Below are positions 57,001 through 64,000 of a stretch of 64,000 nucleotides of DNA, piece by piece. The position numbers were made by a program, and so were the translations under genes. The notes under the pieces are model-generated. The model saw only the letters and a list, made by a program, of their open reading frames with translations. It searched no databases and was not told where the DNA came from. The stretch covers positions 13,088,607-13,152,606 of the forward strand of contig CM026568.1 in NCBI GenBank assembly GCA_015143295.1, written 5' to 3'. This DNA is from Tetracentron sinense. Lineage: Eukaryota > Streptophyta > Magnoliopsida > Trochodendrales > Trochodendraceae. Each line of letters opens with the position of its first letter. Positions within the stretch are counted from its first letter, which is position 1.

Positions 57001-58913
57001 CATTAAGTAAATATTAATTTGTTATTTGAAGATACATGTACAGTGAAATTCTTTATTTACAATGAGGGAATTGAGAGTGGTCGTTATTTGGTTTGGAAAA
57101 AAATATTTTTCCACGGACTATTACAAGGAGAAGGGCCTGATATAAGTATATAACCAGGCCTTCAAATGGTAGTGAACATAGATTGTTAAAATCAGAACTC
57201 ACGGCTAACTCTTACACTGGGAAACACTCACTCTAAAGTTGATATTGAGAAGTGTAAGGAATCAATAATTGTTTTTACAATTATAAATCATGATGCGTAA
57301 ATTCTTATTTTACTAGAATTTTATTCTTTTATTCAAATTGTGTTCTACACATGCATCACAGAGTCTCTACACTAGTTATATTGAAGTATATTATAAAGGT
57401 TTCACTGCTGGAGCAGAATATAATTCCATGGTATTGTTTCTGGACCCATGATTTCATGTTATTGAATTCCTCCATCTGGATCTTTTGTCAGTTCTTTCTC
57501 CAAAACAGGTTTCTCTCATGGAGCATATTTTGCCTGTTTGGGCCACTTCATGGACAAAGACTGCTAAGTTACTTCAGACAAGGGTACACCTAGGCATGAG
57601 GATTTCCTCACTAAACCACCCGGAAATGTGAGTTTTAACTTTATTCTGTTTATAAAACCTGACGGTGTGGCTGATGATTGCATGACCTTGGCTAACAGGA
57701 TGGACCTCTTAGACTTGGCTAGTACTCACTATAAGAAAGGTCGAGCTTTATATAATATCATTTTCTTTTCAATTGTTGAATTTTCTTTCTAAAAATTTAT
57801 TGTAGTTGGTTCTTTTTGCTTCCATGCAGTGAAGTACTTGCTAGTGGAAAGGAAAGGAATTATCAATGTTGTTATGCATAAGCAGTCGACAGCTGCAGAT
57901 GTCTTGCGATCATTTATGCATGCACTTGTGATGGCAAATCTTGTGGATAAAACCAGCTCCATGCACTCAGAAACCCGATTATGGATGGATAAGCACTACG
58001 AAGTTTTCATCACAAAGGTACTATTGTAAAAAATTATCATTAATTTACATAGTCAAAGAGACATCAGTAAGATATATCTTCCCAATTTAATTAGGTTGGA
58101 ATATAGTTGGTCTCTTAATCCGCATGTGTAGCTCAGTTGGTTCGGGTCTTGAGAGAGGTCTCCAAGGTCTCGAGTTCAACTCCTCCCGGGCTTATCAGAT
58201 GCACGTGGTTTGCGGGTGATTGTGTGCATCCAAAGGGACTAGTCCTTCCTAGTCAGGGTTGGGACACCCTTCGTTACCAAAAAAATATTGGTCTCCAATT
58301 AGTACAGGGATGTGATCATGGATTCATGGTCCTAATTTTCTATAGGCCAATTTCTAGTTTGTATTCAATATTCATTAATGTGTTTGCCCAAGTCCCAACC
58401 CATGGGCCACCTTTAGATGGACCATCGCTTATTGTCATCTTTTTTTTTTTTTTGGATGGTAGTTTAAGTGTCATCTGTTGAACAATCCTAATTCCTAACT
58501 GCTCAATAATGAATTGTTCTGTGTACCGTTGGTTGCCAATGATGGTTATGATCGTTGGCTGGTGAAACCTTTTGGTTGCATCAACTCAAGAGGTGCTAGG
58601 CCAGTTGGAGTGTCAAGGATTAATGGGTAGGTAATGTGTGTCTACTGGCTGAAAGGGAGGCTTCTCCAGCACTGCCTTTTTATGAACTTTTGATGAATTG
58701 GAAACAGGTCTTTTCCCATGCGAAGTCAACACACAAAGAATGATATTTGAAATGTGCATATTGTAGATGCTTCTTGTATTGATGCTAACCTTTTTTTTTC
58801 CCCTTATTTTGCAGCTACAGTCTTCAGGATGGAAAACAGAACGCCTTTTGTCTCCTTCAGTTGTTTGGAGGGCGAATTGGATTTATGGGCCTTTGGATGA
58901 AAAGATCAACTAG
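33089..58913 (+). CDS. RUS3: Root UVB sensitive protein 3-like (RUS/DUF647 family), 15 exons
   Basis: Joined exons: 33089-33219, 33295-33352, 33748-33807, 33901-33939, 34043-34105, 34405-34461, 37557-37620, 46179-46262, 55111-55193, 55299-55428, 55772-55864, 57492-57627, 57699-57739, 57830-58017, 58815-58913. They sum to 1326 nt, 441 codons plus stop, with no internal stop and consistent phases. All introns are GT-AG except intron 2 (GC-AG). The DUF647 part starts about residue 60 and includes GFPSSVTPDYLPFQVWDSLQ, GEKSATVIGATFQWFLRDFT and YQGSNLDSNAKMWRLVADLM. Hydrophobic stretches at about 159-181 and 223-256 suggest membrane association. The C-terminus ends WRANWIYGPLDEKIN. Length matches Arabidopsis RUS3 (about 440 aa). 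RUS1 and RUS2 act in UV-B response and vitamin B6 homeostasis in roots; the biochemical role of RUS3 is not established. Introns 6-8 are swollen by transposons. Confidence 0.93.
34170..34431 (+). repeat. 131-bp tandem duplication including part of exon 6
   Basis: Two copies (about 34170-34300 and 34301-34431) share the intron 5 end, the acceptor AAACTGTTACAG and the first 27 coding bases of exon 6. The upstream copy has a Phe-to-Tyr change (TGGTACTTG) and runs directly into intron sequence with no donor, so it is a pseudo-exon. The downstream copy is the functional exon. Confidence 0.93.
34830..35430. mobile_element. Possible MITE with GCTCGAGCTTGAAC subterminal words
   Basis: Both ends are rich in AGCTCAAGCTCAGCTTG and GAGCTTGAAC words in inverted order around an AT-rich centre, the same architecture as the hAT MITE at 7725. 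Exact ends and target duplication are not clear. It lies in intron 6. Confidence 0.4.
35500..37320 (-). pseudogene. Antisense LINE ORF2 remnant in intron 6
   Basis: The minus strand shows HLQFADDM near 37265-37295 (reverse transcriptase active site FADD). Then come VNLGKNKIVGVGKVPNLDEL and LALIKIRLCSLLAYFMS (37238-36795), typical of plant LINE reverse transcriptase. Further down, NPKIPSNVTFFFWTAFLKKI (about 35850-35930) and TIWKERK (about 35570) belong to the zinc-binding RVT domain. Stops and frameshifts are frequent, so it is dead. A plus-strand LINE tail appears to interrupt it. Confidence 0.75.
36065..36360 (+). mobile_element. Plus-strand LINE 3' tail
   Basis: T-rich sequence with TTTTGTATTCTCTCATTTGC, then TTTACTGATAAAAAAAAG at 36342-36359. 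This is the usual 3' end of plant LINEs. It lies between two domains of the antisense LINE, which suggests a nested, strongly 5'-truncated insertion. Confidence 0.45.
37835..38058 (-). repeat. 3' LTR of the intron 7 copia
   Basis: Shares ACTATGGGCTTA.TGATTTAGG, CCCATCACAACA and GAATGAGTGATC with the 45061-45282 LTR. The purine-rich ACCTGAGAGAG on the minus strand abuts it at 38059. Its outer end (near 37835) is eroded. Confidence 0.8.
38070..39370 (-). pseudogene. Copia reverse transcriptase and RNase H, disabled
   Basis: The minus strand reads LSWPLHQLDVKIVFLHENLQ and EEVYMDLPPG (39280-39180). Next come FEIKDQGSLGYCLGIEV and SQRKYVLDLL (38950-38820). RNase H words such as WRSKKRAIAEMS and TKAEYR appear near 38370-38440. 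The YVDD position and several joins carry stops or frameshifts. Confidence 0.8.
39375..39560. mobile_element. Small TIR element with CGCCTAGGCG words
   Basis: 186 bp with ends TGTAGTCAAAATG and CACTTTGACTACA, inverted to each other. Both halves carry GTCGCCTAG/CGCCTCGC words, and the centre is AT-rich. It splits the copia reverse transcriptase just before TKTYGVNY. Same terminal type as the element at 53932-54613. Confidence 0.75.
39561..40755 (-). pseudogene. Copia integrase C-terminal region, disabled
   Basis: The minus strand reads CICFVYILGPNCFKLDPTFV and LFLDYSSTQTGYKCFDPITD (40330-40190), the typical integrase C-terminal block of copia. Further frames to 39600 carry the linker to reverse transcriptase. 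It is cut at 40755 by a nested TIR element. Confidence 0.75.
40756..42393. mobile_element. TIR element with CGATATCG-type ends, nested in copia
   Basis: Ends GGATCAAAATATTGTCGATAT (left) and ATATCGACATTTAGAACC (right) are imperfect inverted repeats. Both terminal regions are filled with CGATAT/ATATCG words. The core at about 40950-41350 (for example TTCATTTACTTAAGATATTT, CCCCATTTGAATT, TTTAGCATAAAAAGA) is homologous to the core of the element at 53932-54613. It contains a 329-bp exact tandem duplication. Noncoding. Confidence 0.7.
41599..42239. repeat. Exact tandem duplication, 312 bp with 329-bp period
   Basis: Copies at 41599-41910 and 41928-42239 start CTAGCGTTAAGTACATGAC and appear identical, separated by 17 bp. 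The identity suggests a recent event inside an older element, or an assembly artefact. Confidence 0.93.
42394..44711 (-). pseudogene. Copia gag with zinc knuckle, disabled
   Basis: The minus strand at 44071-43883 reads SFDKWESENLTVMSWLLHSM, as in copia gag. Near 43185-43226 it reads YDNCGRSRHTKDTC, a CCHC zinc knuckle whose first Cys has become Tyr. Protease and the start of integrase should follow but are too decayed for me to place. Confidence 0.7.
44712..45170 (-). repeat. 230-bp tandem duplication spanning primer site and LTR end
   Basis: Two diverged copies, with GATCTGATACCA at 44819-44830 and GCTCTGATACCA at 45049-45060, each followed by AAAAATAGAAACC and GAGTGATCTTGTATGG. The inner copy therefore holds a second primer site and a partial LTR. 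Confidence 0.85.
45061..45282 (-). repeat. 5' LTR of the intron 7 copia
   Basis: Minus strand TGTTGTGATGGGCC to ATCTCTACT, directly followed by the primer site TGGTATCAGAGC (45049-45060). The ending CTACT matches the LTRs of the short copia at 48292-50321. Confidence 0.8.
46290..48230 (-). pseudogene. Antisense LINE remnant in intron 8
   Basis: The minus strand reads SRFWLLNSNGYFSCKYYFYL and NLVPPRVKAF (47450-47290), the zinc-binding RVT domain of plant LINE ORF2. Further down, HGNISFSSVPKSVSSYADML and KRGCLG (46530-46440) belong to the RNase H C-terminus. Stops and frameshifts interrupt it. The part above 47650 is too decayed to assign with confidence. Confidence 0.7.
48292..48517 (+). repeat. 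5' LTR of the short copia
   Basis: 226 bp from TATTGATAGGGG to TTTCTACT. The first dinucleotide has changed from TG to TA. A TATA-like CATATAAAGG lies near 48413. Confidence 0.88.
48810..50090 (+). pseudogene. Copia reverse transcriptase and RNase H, frameshifted
   Basis: VRLVAKGYTQTYGIDYHDTF and WPLYQLDVK (48860-49020) lead into KVCKLKKTLYGLK and the YVDDIVVIGSN active site near 49260. RNase H follows with AYTDADLAGT and KSTSGYI (about 49617-49675), then ADVLTKAVS near 50000. At least five frameshifts or stops are present. Confidence 0.85.
50097..50321 (+). repeat. 3' LTR of the short copia
   Basis: 225 bp, starts TGTTGACAGGGG, ends TTTCTACT. It is clearly homologous to the 5' LTR but noticeably diverged, so the insertion is not recent. 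Confidence 0.88.
50327..50925 (-). pseudogene. Gypsy gag-like fragment
   Basis: A 202-codon minus-strand frame (50317-50925) includes KHDLSMALMAQTFEGFDHLS followed by TQAHDMELH. This resembles the plant gypsy gag motif FQELATKAHDME. A Lys/Pro/Ser/Thr-rich tail follows. No LTR or protease is attached. The frame runs about ten bases into the copia LTR. Confidence 0.5.
50940..52140 (+). other. Coding-like but broken region of unknown origin
   Basis: Plus-strand frames read an acidic Ser-rich stretch (SSSSYEEEW), then a Lys/Arg block (KKSKVAKDKERRKRKGKKTK), then YSYEEDSYDDEL, across several stops and frameshifts. Alternating acidic and basic blocks occur in retroelement gag or pararetroviral coat regions, but I cannot assign the family. 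It lies in intron 8. Confidence 0.4.
52141..53395. other. AT-rich intron DNA, nothing recognised
   Basis: No domain, element end or repeat identified. Belongs to intron 8. Confidence 0.5.
53396..53931 (+). pseudogene. RTE-type LINE C-terminal fragment
   Basis: The plus strand reads AIRPAMLYGVKCWATTN, then MLRQMSGKTRKDEIT, then FGVTPIGNKIMLSQLR, with stops. This is the end of an RTE-clade reverse transcriptase ORF. RTERWNKIRIANS near 53880-53920 matches its C-terminal tail. It is cut by the next TIR element. Confidence 0.75.
53932..54613. mobile_element. TIR element with CGCCTAGGCG-type ends
   Basis: Ends TATAGTCAAGGCGTCGCC and GACGCCTTGACTACA are inverted repeats of the TGTAGTCAAGGCG type. 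Terminal regions are filled with CGCCTAGG/GCGTCGCCTGGGC words. The core (54050-54440) is homologous to the core of the element at 40756-42393. A TA run lies at 54515-54532. Target duplication not resolved. Confidence 0.75.
54782..54806. repeat. CT dinucleotide microsatellite
   Basis: Pure TC repeat of about 25 bases in intron 8, roughly 300 bases before exon 9. Confidence 0.9.
55865..57491. other. Intron 11 of the RUS3-like gene
   Basis: 1.6 kb AT-rich intron. Short open frames (for example 56105-56317) lack recognisable domains. No TE ends were identified. Confidence 0.6.
58115..58287 (+). mobile_element. tRNA-derived SINE in intron 14
   Basis: Carries a consensus box A TAGCTCAGTTGG (58129-58140) and a perfect box B AGTTCAACTCC near 58174-58184, with normal spacing. 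It ends in an A run at 58279-58285. TTGGTCTC is repeated directly at 58107-58114 and 58288-58295, giving a target duplication. The remainder cannot fold as a full tRNA, so it is a SINE and not a tRNA gene. Confidence 0.88.
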
Positions 58914-59748
58914 GTAACATTTGGTCAAGTATATAAAATTCATCAAGCTTTGAGAACAGAGAAATTTCATGGCCATTTTGATTTGAACATAAGGACTTGT
59001 GATCTCTGAAGTCATGGATTGATCTAGGCTTAATGGCTGAAGAGAAAATATGGAACTAAACATCCATGAGCTCTCAAGATCCTGGATTCATCTGCCATCA
59101 GTACTTTGGGTTGCAGTAGTAATAGTGCAATAACTTTATCACACTGGATTCTGGAGCATTTGTGGAGGCAGACTGCAGGTAGCTGGCAAGGTGAGAACCT
59201 CGCAGGTGGCACCTTTCATGCATTCCCTTGATAGTCGCTTGATCACAATGAAATTGAGATTGGTTTTTTTGTCTTGAATTTGGATATATTGCATTTTCTA
59301 TAAGGAAATAATGAGATTACTTGTATCGATAGTGATATTATCCATGTTAAAATATATATTACATCACTTCCGCAGTATATTCACACTAGTGCAATCAAGA
59401 CAAATTACAACGTGAATATCTTCAATGCCTGGCAATAGGGTCCCATCTTCTTTAAGCTGGTGAGGTATATCAGTAGCTGCACTAATTTTGATCATAAGGT
59501 GCACCAGATGCTCTACCACTCTTTGCAATTCTCAAGTGAATTGTGTAAGTTGATCCCCCTCGTTGAGTCCATTTTGAATCACAACTTACAATCTAGAGTC
59601 GAATGTGCTCTGCTATCTCAATAAGTGCAACCGGAGTTTGATCCTCGAAGCTTTTTAGTGATTGGTGCTTAATATGAATTGGTTGGAGTAACTGTAGTAA
59701 GGATTGAGCTTTTCTATTTCTAGGGTTTTCTTTGAAACCCTAGAAAAG
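58914..59748 (+). other. Downstream region and 3' UTR of the RUS3-like gene
   Basis: Probably includes the 3' UTR, but I cannot place the poly(A) site. No gene is recognised before the Mutator-like element. The 9-bp left target duplication CTAGAAAAG is at 59740-59748. Confidence 0.5.
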
Positions 59749-60369
59749 GAGGAAAGTATGGAAATGGGCTCCGGATTATGAAAAAAACCCCAAAAATGGG
59801 CTCCATTTTGAAATTTTTATTTTTGTAGGCTCCTACAGTGGTTTTAGTGACCACGTGCTTTTTTTTCTCTCTAAAATACCCCCAACTCTGTTAGAGATCC
59901 CTTCAACATTGTGCGACTGAGCTTAAACTTAAGGTTTCCCTTTCATTGAAGCTTTCATCCGAAACCCAAGCTTTCCCCTTCGTTGCAATTGAGCTAAAAC
60001 CCTTCTGCTTCATCTGAAAACCTTAAACACAAACTAAGTTAAACCATTGCTTCATCCGAAACCCTTTTAAAGAAGAAGAAGAAAAAGACGAAGAAGAAGA
60101 AGAAGAAAAGTGTTTTATACATTTTTGATCTATTTTCGATGGTTACAGTGTTAATTTTCAATTTTTTCTAAGGTTTTGTGCTCATTTTCGGGATTTCCTG
60201 TTATTACAGTTTATTTTATGTTATTACAGTGCTTTTTTTTTTATAGTTTTGTGCTTATTTTCGATTGATTTGTGCTCATTTTCGATGGTTTTCTGTTGTT
60301 AGAGTGCATTTTCGATATTACAGTACTTTTTCGATGGTTTTGTGCTCATTTTCGGTGGTTTTCTGTTCC

Positions 60370-60730
60370 TTTGGATTCGAACAGATTTTACCCCGTTTTA
60401 GTATTTTGACCATAAATTTTGACTCGTTCATCGGATTTTGACGATTTAACTTGCGTTGCACTTGTCTTTCAAAGGGGAACAACTTTGATATTTTACAAAA
60501 ATCCTAATTTTGAGTTTTAAATGGTCTAAATGGGCCCATAAGTGGACTGGTCTGTACTTTCATCATATAAAACATCGGAAAACCCACTTTTGACATAGCT
60601 TAGACTAAAGATATGGAAAAACATTAAACATGAACCTTGAAGAAGGTTCCAATACGGTTCTAATGGTTTAAGAATCACTCGATTCTGATAAGCGATGAAA
60701 AAACTAGAGCTTCCTAAAGTTTGAGGGATG
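60370..60730 (+). repeat. 370-bp unit of the foldback element, forward copy
   Basis: Contains TATTTTGACCATAAATTTTG, CGTTCATCGGATTTTGACG, GGACTGGTCTG and CTAGAGCTTCCTAAAGTTTG. The same unit recurs inverted four times to the right. Confidence 0.9.
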
Positions 60731-61059
60731 TTAATAGAGAACCACCGAAAATGAGCATAAAACCATCAAAAAAGCACTGTAATATCGAAAATGCACTATA
60801 ATAATATAAAACTCCCGAAAATAGACACTGTAATAACAGAAAACCAGCAAAAATGAGCACAAATCCATCGAAAATAAGGACAAAACCATAAAAAAAAATG
60901 CACCGTAATAACATAAAACCACCGAAAATGAGCATAAAACCATCGAAAAAGTACTGTAATATCGAAAATGTACTATAATAACAGTGTTTTTTCGGTGGTT
61001 TTCTGCTATTAGAGTGCATTTTCGATATTACAGTGTTTTTTCGATGGTTTTGTGCTCAT

Positions 61060-63285
61060 TTTCAGTTGTTTTCTATTAACATCTCTCAAACTTTAGAAAG
61101 CTCTAGTTTTCTCATCAATTATTGAAATCGAGTGATTCTTGAACCATTAGAACCGTATTGGAACCCTCTTCAAGGTTCATGTTTAGTGTTTTTCCATATC
61201 TTGAGTCTAAGCTAAGTCAAAAGTTGGTTTTTCGATGTTTTATCTGATGAAATTGCAGACCAGTCCACTTGTGGACCCATTTAAAACTTAAAATTAGGAT
61301 TTTTGTACAACATGAAAGTTGTTCCCATTCGAAAGACTAGTGCAATGCAAGTTGAATCATCAAAATCCGATGAACGAGTCAAAAGTTATGGTCAAAATAC
61401 TAAAACGAGATAAATCTGTTAGAATCCAGAGGAACAGAAAACCACCGAAAATGAGACAGAAAACCATCGAAAATGAGCACAAAACCATCGGCAAAAAACT
61501 ATAATGTCGAAAATGTACTCTAATAACAGAAAACCACCAAAAATAGAGAAATCCACCGAAAAAGCACTGTTATTATAGTACATTTTCGATATTACAGTTC
61601 TTTTTCGATGGTTTTGTGCTCATTTTTTGTGGTTTTATGTTATTACGGTGCATCGATGGTTTTGTGCTTATTTTCTATTGATTTGTGCTCATTTTTGCTG
61701 GTTTTCTGTTATTACAGTGTCTATTTTCGGGAGTTTTATATTATTATAGTGCATTTTCGATATTACAGTGTTTTTTCGATGGTTTTGTGCTCATTTTCAG
61801 TAGTTTTCTATTAACATCTCTCAAACTTTAGAAAGCTCTAGTTTTCTCATCAATTATTGGAATCGAGTGATTCTTGAACCATTAGAACCGTATTGAAACC
61901 CTCTTCAAGGTTCATGTTTAATGTTTTTCCATATCTTGAGTCTAAGCTAAGTCAAAAGTGGGTTTTCCGATGTTTTATTTGATTAAATTGCAGACCAGTC
62001 CACTTGTGGGCCTATTTAGACCATTGAAAACTCAAAATTAGGATTTTTGTAAAACATCAAAGTTGTTCCCATTTGAAAGATGAGTGCAACTCAAGTTGAA
62101 TCGTCAAAATCCGATGAACGAGTTAAAAGTTATGGTCAAAATACTAAAGCGGAGTAAAATCTGTTAGAATCCAAAGGAACAGAAAACCACCGAAAATGAA
62201 CACAAAACCATCGAAAAAGCACTGTAATATTGAAAATGCACTCTAATAACAGTGCTTTTTCGGTAGATTTCCCTATTTTCGGTGGTTTTCTGTTATTAGA
62301 GTGCATTTCAATATTACAATGCTTTTTCGATGGTTTTGTGCTCATTTTCGGTGGTTTCTGTTAACTTCCATCAAACTTTAGGAAGCTCTAGTTTTCTCAT
62401 CGCTTATCAGAATCGAGTGATTCTTGAACCATGAGAACCGTATTTGAATCATCTTCAAGGTTCATGTTTAATGTTTTTCTATATCTTGAGTCTGAGCTAA
62501 GTCAAAAGTGGGTTTTCCGATATTTTATCTGATGAAATTGCAGACCAGTCCACTTGTGGATCCATTTAGACCATTTAAAACTCAAAATTAGGATTTTTGT
62601 AAAACATGAAAGTAGTTCTCATTCAAAAGACGAGTGCAACGCAAGTTGAATCGTCAAAATCCGATGAACGAGTCAAAAGTTATGGTCAAAATACTAGATC
62701 GGGGTAAATCTGTCAGAATCCAGAGGAACAGAAAACCACTGAAAATGAGCACAAAACCATCGAAAATGCACGTTAATATCGAAAATGCACTATAATAACA
62801 GTGCTTTTTTAGGTGGATTTCCCTATTTTCGGTGGTTTTTTGTTATTAGAGTGCATTTTCGATATTACAGTGCTTTTTCGATGGTTTTGTGCTCATTTTT
62901 GGTGGTTTTCTGTTAACATCCATCAAACTTTAGGAAGCTCTAATTTTCTCATCGCATATCAAAATTGAGTGATTCTTGAGCCATTAGAACCGTATTGGAA
63001 CTCTCTTCAAGGTTCATGTTTAATGTTTTTCCATATCTTGAGTTTAAGCTAAGTCAAAAGTGGGTTTTCTGATGTTTTATCTAATGAAATTATAGACAAG
63101 TCTACTTGTGGACTCATTTAGACCATTTAAAACTCAAAATTAGGATTTTTGTAAAACATGAAAGTTGTTCATCTTCGAAAGACGAGTACAACGCAAGTTG
63201 AATCGTCAAAATCTGATGAACGAGTCAAAAGTTATGCTCAAAATACTAAAGCAGGGTAAAATTTGTCAGAATCCAGAGAAACAGA
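61060..63285 (-). repeat. Four inverted copies of the 370-bp unit in a 550-735 bp tandem array
   Basis: Inverted copies start at CAAACTTTAG.AAGCTCTAG near 61083, 61818, 62368 and 62920, so the periods are 735, 550 and 552 bp. Between them lie short ACCACCGAAAATGAGCAC / GTGCTCATTTTCGGTGG arrays that themselves form local inverted repeats (for example centred near 60985 and 62245). Confidence 0.9.
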
Positions 63286-63930
63286 AAACCACTAAAATGA
63301 GATGAAAAACCATTGAAAATGAGCACAAAACCATCAAAAAAACACTGTAATATCGAAAATGCACTTTAATAACATAAAACCATCGACAATGGGCACTTCA
63401 GTAATAGAAAACCACCGAAAATGAGCACAAATCCATCGAAAATGAGCACAAATCCATCAAAAATAAGCACAAAACCATCGAAATGCCCTGTAATAACAGC
63501 AAATCCCGAAAATGAGCACAAAACCCTAGAAAAAATCGAAAATGACCACAGTAACCATCGAAAATGGATCAAAAACGTACAGAACACTTTTCTTCTTCTT
63601 CTTCAAAAGGGTTTTAGATGAAACAAAAGGGTTTAGCTTAGTTTGTGTTGAAGGGTTTCAGATGAAGCAGAATGATTTAGCTCAGTTGCAACGGAAGGGA
63701 AAACTTGGATTTCGGATGAAAGCTTCAACAAAAGGGAAAGCTTACTTTTAAGCTCAGTCGCACAGTGTTGAAGGGATCTCTAACAGAGATGGGGGTATTT
63801 TGGAGTGAAAAAAGAGAGAAGAAAGCACGTGCTTACTAAAACCACTGTAGGAGCCTACAGAAATAAAAATTTTAAAATAGTGCATTTTCGGGTTTTTTCA
63901 TAATCCGGAGCCCATTTCCATACTTTACTC

Positions 63931-64000
63931 CTAGAAAAGATTCTCTCATCACAAGCAGGAGGTGGTTGCCATGCTGTCTTGCTTCCCGCTACACATGGGT
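63931..64000. other. Right flank of the Mutator-like element
   Basis: Starts with the right target duplication CTAGAAAAG. The rest is short unique sequence running to the window edge. It cannot be assigned. Confidence 0.6.

Larger units (their letters stand above)
59749..63930. mobile_element. Complete Mutator-like foldback element with 9-bp TSD
   Basis: The 4182-bp element begins GAGGAAAGTATGGAAATGGG and ends as its inverse (ATGG...CATACTTTACTC). It is flanked by a perfect 9-bp direct repeat CTAGAAAAG (59740-59748, 63931-63939), the hallmark of Mutator-type insertion. The terminal arms run inward at least 600 bp and probably about 1.2 kb per side. They pass through GCCTACA, CACGTGC, GTTAGAGATCCCTTCAACA.TG, a GAA tract, arrays of CGATGGTTTTGTGCTCATTT, and a 370-bp unit. 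No transposase or captured gene is visible, so it is non-autonomous. Confidence 0.88.

Noticed and set aside
58122..58195. tRNA gene candidate
   Set aside because: Box A and B are present, but no acceptor stem pairing or anticodon arm is evident, and an A tail plus target duplication show a SINE.
60714..61814. Cys/Phe-rich frames of 68-101 codons
   Set aside because: They are translations of the short CGATGGTTTTGTGCTC array of the foldback element and change frame from unit to unit.

Overview
The window is nuclear DNA from a flowering plant. It is AT-rich, two eukaryotic genes use GT-AG style splicing or a typical plant intronless structure, and almost everything else is plant-type transposable element (TE) sequence: Ty1/copia and Ty3/gypsy LTR elements, LINEs, SINEs, and hAT, CACTA and Mutator-like DNA elements. 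I cannot name the species.

Only two intact protein genes are supported. At 2065-3039 (+) there is an intronless group D MAP kinase kinase of the MKK7/MKK9 type (324 aa, all kinase motifs present). At 33089-58913 (+) there is a 15-exon gene for a root-UVB-sensitive (RUS/DUF647) protein, best matched to RUS3. I joined its exons by hand; they give an uninterrupted 441-codon frame. It spans about 25.8 kb because introns 6, 7 and 8 (3.1, 8.6 and 8.8 kb) hold nested transposons. Intron 2 appears to use a GC-AG splice pair, and the exon 6 acceptor region is tandemly duplicated (131 bp).

Layout. 1-1232: right end of a Mutator-like foldback element. 1321-1474: SINE. 2065-3039: MKK gene with its promoter. 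3040-9179: intergenic DNA with hAT-type MITEs. 9180-11450: decayed antisense copia with its 3' LTR. 12850-13340: PPR pseudogene (antisense). 14513-19560: long LTR-like DNA with tandem arrays and short palindrome clusters. 19930-21301: CACTA end. 22046-22815: SINE and LINE debris. 24903-27544: MITEs. 27810-31533: a 3.7 kb solo LTR. 31790-32760: a gypsy LTR and remnant. 33089-58913: the RUS3-like gene with its TE-filled introns. 59749-63930: a complete Mutator-like foldback element with a perfect 9-bp target duplication, same family as the left-edge element.

The two genes have no operon-like relation. The most unusual signals are: (1) the nearly palindromic Mutator-like family at both ends of the window; (2) TIR elements that share a homologous core but carry different short palindromes at their ends; (3) clusters of 10-15 bp palindromes in long LTR-like noncoding DNA. 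All boundaries and homologies were read by eye; no database search was possible.
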